Positions 59,171 through 64,000 of a stretch of DNA of 64,000 bases are shown here, piece by piece. Source of the stretch: Perca fluviatilis (lineage: Eukaryota; Chordata; Actinopteri; Perciformes; Percidae); contig NC_053112.1 in assembly GCF_010015445.1 (NCBI RefSeq), positions 32,023,583 through 32,087,582 of the forward strand, given 5' to 3'. Under the pieces are notes generated by a model. The model ran no database searches. It was given only the letters and a program-made list of their open reading frames with translations, and was not told the origin of the DNA. The position numbers and the translations under genes were made by a program. Each line of letters starts with the position of its first letter. Within the stretch, counting starts at the first letter, position 1.

Positions 59171-59400
59171 AGCCCACAGAAACAGTAGACCATAACAGTG
59201 GAGGCAGAGCGTTCCAAAGTCTCAAAAGATCGATCACCACAGGTCTTAAGCCAGGTGCGTAGAACAGACAGGAAATTTAACATATTAGACCTAAGACAGC
59301 AAGCAGTCAAATACAGTTGAAGTAGCTCAGCCACATATGCAGGTGCCTGTACAATGCTTTGTATGTAAGAGTGAGAAAATATAGATGTATTTGTGATCAA
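59171..59400. repeat. Probable LINE-associated dispersed repeat fragment
   Basis: 'agcccacagaaacagtagac', 'ggcagagcgttccaaagtct', 'gatcgatcaccacaggtctt' and the following 'aagccaggtgcgtagaacag' match a repeat common in teleosts that I associate with LINE sequences. No coding frame remains. Confidence 0.45.
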
Positions 59401-60166
59401 CCTATTATATTCATTTGCTCATTTGAATGCAACTTCCTGGTAAAAAACTTGGAGATGTTTTACTTTGCAAGTTTATAGAGCCCACCTCAATGTAGAGCGC
59501 AGAAATTATTTTGGGTTGTGAAGCTAGAGGTGGTCTGAAGGAGCAATAGGTTCACTGTTGCTTTCAGGCACTTAAAAGCTCGCGACTCACAGAGTTGTGT
59601 CCTTCAGAGAACCTGGCCCCGTCCCAATGTCCACCCCTTAGCCTTAAGCGCTGAATGAACCTTTACAGACATTAGACGTTAACGTTACCTGTGTGTTCAG
59701 TGTCAATGTTTGAGTGCAGGACGGTAGAGGCGTCGTTAAATGTTTTATAAGGAATGGGGCTGCACTTTGTGAAATCACATTTTACCTGGGTCATTTTTGT
59801 GGAAGGTATCGACATATTGATTCATGCAAGTAGTTTATTAAAAGTGCTTGTTACTCAGATGAATAGCTTACTTGTTATTAGTAATGCCTGATTAAATGAG
59901 ATGAAAACCAATAACATCTAAATTCATGTTTGAATCTCTCAAACCAGTGAGAATCATGTGTGCTCGGCCTAAACTGCTCTGTTATGTAGTTGAAAAAAAA
60001 CAACATTTTGTCATATAACTGCCTTACAACATAATTCAACATATTGTCAGTTTTTCATCATTAGCATATAGTCTATTAGTTAAGGTCTGTTGTTTTATCT
60101 TTGAAAATGGCAAAGGCGAGACCGGAAGAGAGAGTGAAAGTCAGCCACTGGGAGGTCTCATCTTAC
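59401..60166. other. Non-coding, no gene recognised
   Basis: Unique sequence between the repeat cluster and the exon-like segment. Confidence 0.5.
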
Positions 60167-60264
60167 CAATCCACATCCGTTGAGCTGACTGTTGGCTGAG
60201 TGACATTGACCCATGACACCAAACTCCCTCCACTGCCACATCCTCCAAGCTGTAAAAAGCATGT
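60167..60264 (-). CDS. Candidate internal exon, 98 nt, unidentified
   Basis: On the minus strand a very long pyrimidine tract (about 60 bases, ending 'ccttgtttcag') precedes 98 bases followed by the donor 'ggattg|gtaaga'. All three frames are open, so coding frame is not decided by stops. The frame that joins in phase to 57327-57449 ends NSQLNGCGL. Another frame reads TCFLQLGGCGSGGSLVSWVN. No family is recognised. It may be a coding or lncRNA exon. The pyrimidine tract could also be only a degenerate GGA microsatellite that happens to mimic an acceptor. Confidence 0.35.
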
Positions 60265-60497
60265 CTGAAACAAGGGGGGGTAGAGAGGGAGTGAAATGGA
60301 AGAGAGGAGGAGGCGGAGGAGGAGGAGGGGGGTGTTATGCTGAGTGTCCATGGAGGAAAGGACCAAAGTGCTAAGATTTGTGAATGAAATAAGGGATAGA
60401 TTCCTGTTGTTGTGAGTTTCATCATATGGGGAGTGAAACTGCTAAATTGCCTGTTTTATTGTCATTTTTAACTTATGTCCTCTTCCGGTCACCAGGG

Positions 60498-60500
<3 letters not shown>
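60265..60500. other. GGA-rich purine tract then unique sequence
   Basis: Purine-rich (GGA/GAG)n-like sequence at 60270-60336, then ordinary AT-rich DNA. Confidence 0.7.
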
Positions 60501-60550
<50 letters not shown>

Positions 60551-60589
60551 TTTTTTTTCCCCCTCTTTTTTTTTTTTTTTTTTTTTTTT
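60501..60589. repeat. (CT)n plus poly(T) tract
   Basis: (CT)n at 60501-60541 passes into T17, a C/T patch and T24. A tract like this is prone to length errors. Confidence 0.96.
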
Positions 60590-61431
60590 CAAGCTGAAGT
60601 GACCACACACCACACGTGTCACAGGCCTACAAGACTGGGGAAACCTGCAGTGATTTAGCAAACAAGCGCGCAATCAATGGTGCAGTGAAGTGTGTAACAC
60701 ATGCCAGTCAAAACCTATTACGTTCAAACAGCCCTCTTCATCTTCCACTCCACTGGTCCGACCCTTGGGCTTCTAGCCGAAGAGAGTGGCCAGAGGACAG
60801 CCACAGGATTGTGCAGTCATACACTTGTGAAAAAATGTTTGCTTGTTTGCCAGTGATTAGGCCTCGTTCATTTAAATTCCCAAAATCTGCTGATGTGTCA
60901 GGCGTAATGTGATTACATTATGCCTGATTACATGATTACAAAATGTGTGAAAATCAGTATGAATTTTAATCATCAGCAAAAAATAACATTTGCAGCACCA
61001 GCACTGTAGTTTAGCTTTTGTATTCACGTGGTAGTAAACTTAGTGTAAACTATGGTGATTTGCATATTCTTGAGGTAAAAAACACAACTTTTGAACGCAA
61101 GATGAAAATCTTTTTAAACTGCTCTGCATCTTTTGGGTATTCTTTGTTTGAAAATAAGAATGCAAGCATAATGTTTAACAGGGAAAGGTACTTGCAAAAG
61201 GCCTGTTTGCACCATATACCTACGTTTAAGTAAGTTGTTATTACAGTTGAATAGTTATATGTAAATTAGGCCTTTTGCCTTTTGAAGAATGTGTTTCCTT
61301 TATTTAAATTATTTTTGTTGCACTTCATTCCTGACAGGTACCACTGTCTTTTCAACTTCTTAAACATTTTTTTTTTTTATCATACTCAGCTTATTTAAAT
61401 GTTCTTTGTAATGATACATTTTAAGGTTATA
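60590..61431. other. Non-coding, no gene recognised
   Basis: Unique AT-rich sequence. Open frames at 60616-60912 and 61018-61233 have no recognisable domain or splice support. Confidence 0.5.
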
Positions 61432-61652
61432 TTAGTCTTGCATTGCCAGACCTATCTCCACAGTGCTGTAGAATAAGGTCTGGCTACACCACACATCCAT
61501 TTTGAAGGAAAACAACGTTCTGGTTTATTGGCATTTCTTTAAACCAATCACAATCATCCTGGGCAGCACTAAGCTTCGGACGCAGTGATGGTGGCTCTGC
61601 AAAATGGTCTCGGGAAGGAACTTGTTTAGGTGGAACATTTGCACCCCGCAAG
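61432..61652 (+). mobile_element. Family C transposon, left-hand part
   Basis: It starts 'ttagtcttgcattgccagac', includes 'ggtctggctacaccacac', 'aaaccaatcacaatcatcct' and 'aacttgtttaggtggaac', then loses similarity. It matches the 269-bp MITE at 11962-12230 (opposite strand) through its first part, and meets the right-half copy at 29714 at 'ggtggaac'. Confidence 0.7.
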
Positions 61653-61966
61653 GAAAATGAAACATACACTATTAAATTACAGTAAGTAACATTAATTACC
61701 AATGCTCTACGCCAGGGTTTTCCTTCCAAGCTTTTTGCCTTTATGGTGAAGTAATGTATTGTTGTCACAGGTCACATAGTCATTATCAAGACCCCGAATT
61801 TACATTTATTGTGTAAAAATATCACAGTGTACACCAGCTGACTATTTCTTCAGTAAAAAAGAGCTAGCCTAATGCTAATAGCATAGTAATGGACTCCCTG
61901 TTCCTGTCACTGCTGCTTTTTGGCCATCAGTGCAAATATTGAGGCAGCATCACTTGCGATTCTCAC

Positions 61967-62003
61967 AAACACACAGACACACACACAGACATAGACAGAC
62001 ACA

Positions 62004-62098
<95 letters not shown>

Positions 62099-62113
62099 CC
62101 ACACACACACACA
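61967..62113. repeat. (CA)n microsatellite, about 147 bp
   Basis: A pure core at 62006-62093, with interrupted CA/CAGA repeats on the left and ACACCC interruptions on the right. It is the longest dinucleotide tract overall. Confidence 0.98.
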
Positions 62114-62725
62114 AGAGGCAGGCTGCAAGCAAGCCTGTTTTTTGTGTAGCACCACATGCGAATGACGCTAAAAGAAGTGAAATGAACCCTTTGAGTCAAA
62201 GAGGAGCTCGGGGCGTGCTGCAGGCAGAGAGCTCAGTCAGAGAGGGAGCTTGGCAGGCAAATGCGCCTTCTGTTGACAGCTTCCACTGAACATCTAATGG
62301 CAAGAGATGGGGGCCCACAACCGCTTTCTTCCATGCCATTGGTTTCCCATTTCATCGCATTTAGTAGGGCGCCTCTTAGCGCATTTGTAAATATGTCAAG
62401 TCACCATTCATATTTTACAGTTATTAGCATTGTCTCTCGATTTCTGTTTTGTTTGAGCGATGGTGTTTTTCTTTTTTTCTTTCCAAGGAAAGTTCTTTGT
62501 TTCAGCTCTTTTTCTGTTTCAGAGTTGGAGAACAGGACTAGGCACTGATGCCTTGGAGACTGGGTAGTTTTTTTTTTTTTTTTGGTAGAAGGGGTTTATG
62601 TATTCTTTATGATGTGATATACAGCCCGGGAGAGGGAACATTGGATAAGTACATACCAATGCCAGGCTACGTTCTCAGCATGATATGAGGATGAAAATGA
62701 TATAAGAATATCGGAGCACTTGCTC
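62114..62725. other. Non-coding; candidate conserved element at 62160-62440
   Basis: The part at 62160-62440 is unique, with 'ttctgttgacagcttcc' (TALE-homeodomain-like TGACAG) and 'ttattagcattg'. A T19 run lies at about 62565-62583. No exon is seen. Confidence 0.33.
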
Positions 62726-62858
62726 TATTTCTGTCAATACCTGAAGCTGCCATTGTTGGATTATCAAGATTTTCTAGGTGATCTTGCACAATTTGCTTAT
62801 CTTGAAAAAATACAACAACACAGAACTCATTTATCTTATGACCCGTTGGGAACCACTG
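62726..62858 (-). repeat. hAT-like end fragment (CAGTGGTTCCCAAC)
   Basis: Read on the minus strand from 62858 it starts 'cagtggttcccaacgggtca' and 'taagataaatgag'. This is the terminal sequence of a widespread vertebrate hAT family. Only about 130 bp are recognisable. Confidence 0.55.
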
Positions 62859-64000
62859 CTCTATACAGAAGAGTGGACATGCTATCAAGATCACAAATGG
62901 CAGTTAGTAGTGACGCCTCCGGGGCTTTATACTAAACAGAAGTTGCACTACAGCTTTTATTAGCAAATCTATTTTGTACAATTAGCAAAATAGTTGCACA
63001 TAATAACTTGTGCTTGCCACGTGGGTACAACAACTGTAGCCAACCAGACGTCACAAACACAACTCTGGATATTCAGCCATCTTTGTTACGAAGTCATTTC
63101 AATAAGCTTTTACTGACAATGTTTAGAAACTTACAATTCCATAGCTTTAAAGGACTGAAAAACTTGGTCTTAGTGTTCAAACAGGCCTTACGCATTTCAA
63201 ATCAGCTTCACTGTGTGTGCACGGTAAAGAATGACATCATTACGTGGAGGTACCTTACACTCCGCTCTTATCCTCTGTCTCACAACCTTTAGAAGAAAGG
63301 GCACATCTCTGGCTATATTCCAATTAATATTTTCCCATTTATACCGTACATCCATACATCACCTTGATGTGCCCACTGCTTTGAATGCACTGAAGGAAAT
63401 GAAGCAAGAAAGTACTTTTCTTAATGCTTGAAAATGATAAACATGTTGTTCCTTGGCTATCTAATTTGCTGTGATGGCATTAATCAGTGTTGCACGGCGG
63501 GCGACGGCAACGCGGAAAGGACAAAATGAACCAGGACATTAGTCAATGAGAAGAATGATGCATTAGCTGTTCACTAATAAAGTCATTGAGTGGGGGAATT
63601 AGACAAAGGACTTAATGTTCACATGACTTAGACTCCTTGTGTAAGTATTATACTACAGTACAGAAAGAGATGCGAAGACACAGGTTTTAGATGGTTTGGC
63701 ACAAATGGCCTTGTTTACTAGTAGTACACTGCATAAAATGAGACAAAAACTCCTTCTCTTACTTTGTGTTCTTATTAATCAGTGTGATGATGAGATTTGG
63801 GCCAATTTAACACTGATCTGCATTGTGTTCTGCATTGTGTTCAAAGCACTGAATTGATGGTAAAGTTATTCTTTTAATTATTAAAATTCTGTAAGCAATA
63901 CAGACTCACATTGAATGTTCTCTAGTTTCTGTTACATCCACTTATAATCCAATTACACAATCTTAGAAAGCAAGGTTAATTAGTGGGTTTAGATTTATTT
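62859..64000. other. Non-coding; candidate conserved element at 63430-63700
   Basis: Unique sequence. The block 63430-63700 has TAAT cores around a CG-rich 'gcacggcgggcgacggcaac' patch and no repeats. No gene is recognised to the window end. Confidence 0.4.

Overview
The window looks like non-coding DNA from a ray-finned fish, most likely a percomorph teleost. The reasons are the AT-rich background, at least 17 long (CA)n/(GT)n tracts in 64 kb, and several dispersed repeat families I recognise from teleost genomes: a tRNA-derived SINE with a variable loop-like insert, hAT-type and TTAA-flanked MITEs, an L1-clade LINE tail and a PIF/Harbinger remnant. There is no bacterial, viral or organellar gene content. 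Nearly all longer open frames are translated dinucleotide repeats (alternating Thr/His on one strand, Val/Cys on the other) or TE debris. I see no complete protein-coding gene.

Layout. 1-12 kb: sparse sequence with five CA/GT tracts, two old dispersed repeats and a 139-bp tandem duplication (11541-11817) next to a nearly intact 269-bp MITE (11962-12230). 12-16 kb: comparatively unique, GC-richer DNA with two plus-strand exon-like segments (13987-14055, 15485-15591). 16-24 kb: a badly behaved microsatellite cluster (16066-16675), a Harbinger element with both terminal inverted repeats (19111-19748), and more CA tracts. 24-34 kb: an 84-bp retroposon with a perfect 16-bp target-site duplication, a long ATCT tract, fragments of known fish repeats and a decayed LINE reverse-transcriptase fragment. 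34-42 kb: an exon-like segment on the minus strand (34986-35069), a TTAA-flanked MITE, a 5'-truncated L1 tail, and a hAT MITE inserted inside a SINE. 42-53 kb: mainly unique sequence with candidate conserved non-coding blocks and one TATA-box candidate. 53-62 kb: a TTAA MITE with about 140-bp arms, two minus-strand exon-like segments (57327-57449, 60167-60264) and a pile-up of nested repeats (57561-59400). 62-64 kb: a CA tract, then mostly unique sequence.

How it may fit together. The best explanation is intronic or intergenic DNA of a large vertebrate locus. Three minus-strand segments (60.2, 57.4 and 35.0 kb) have strong splice-site context and share one compatible reading phase, so they could be exons of one large-intron gene read right to left; I do not recognise the peptide. 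This is inference: short open stretches between AG and GT arise by chance. Several unique TAAT-rich blocks look like vertebrate conserved non-coding elements, but conservation cannot be judged from one sequence. I did not find an evident new biological system; the most informative items are the exon candidates and the well-delimited transposon insertions.
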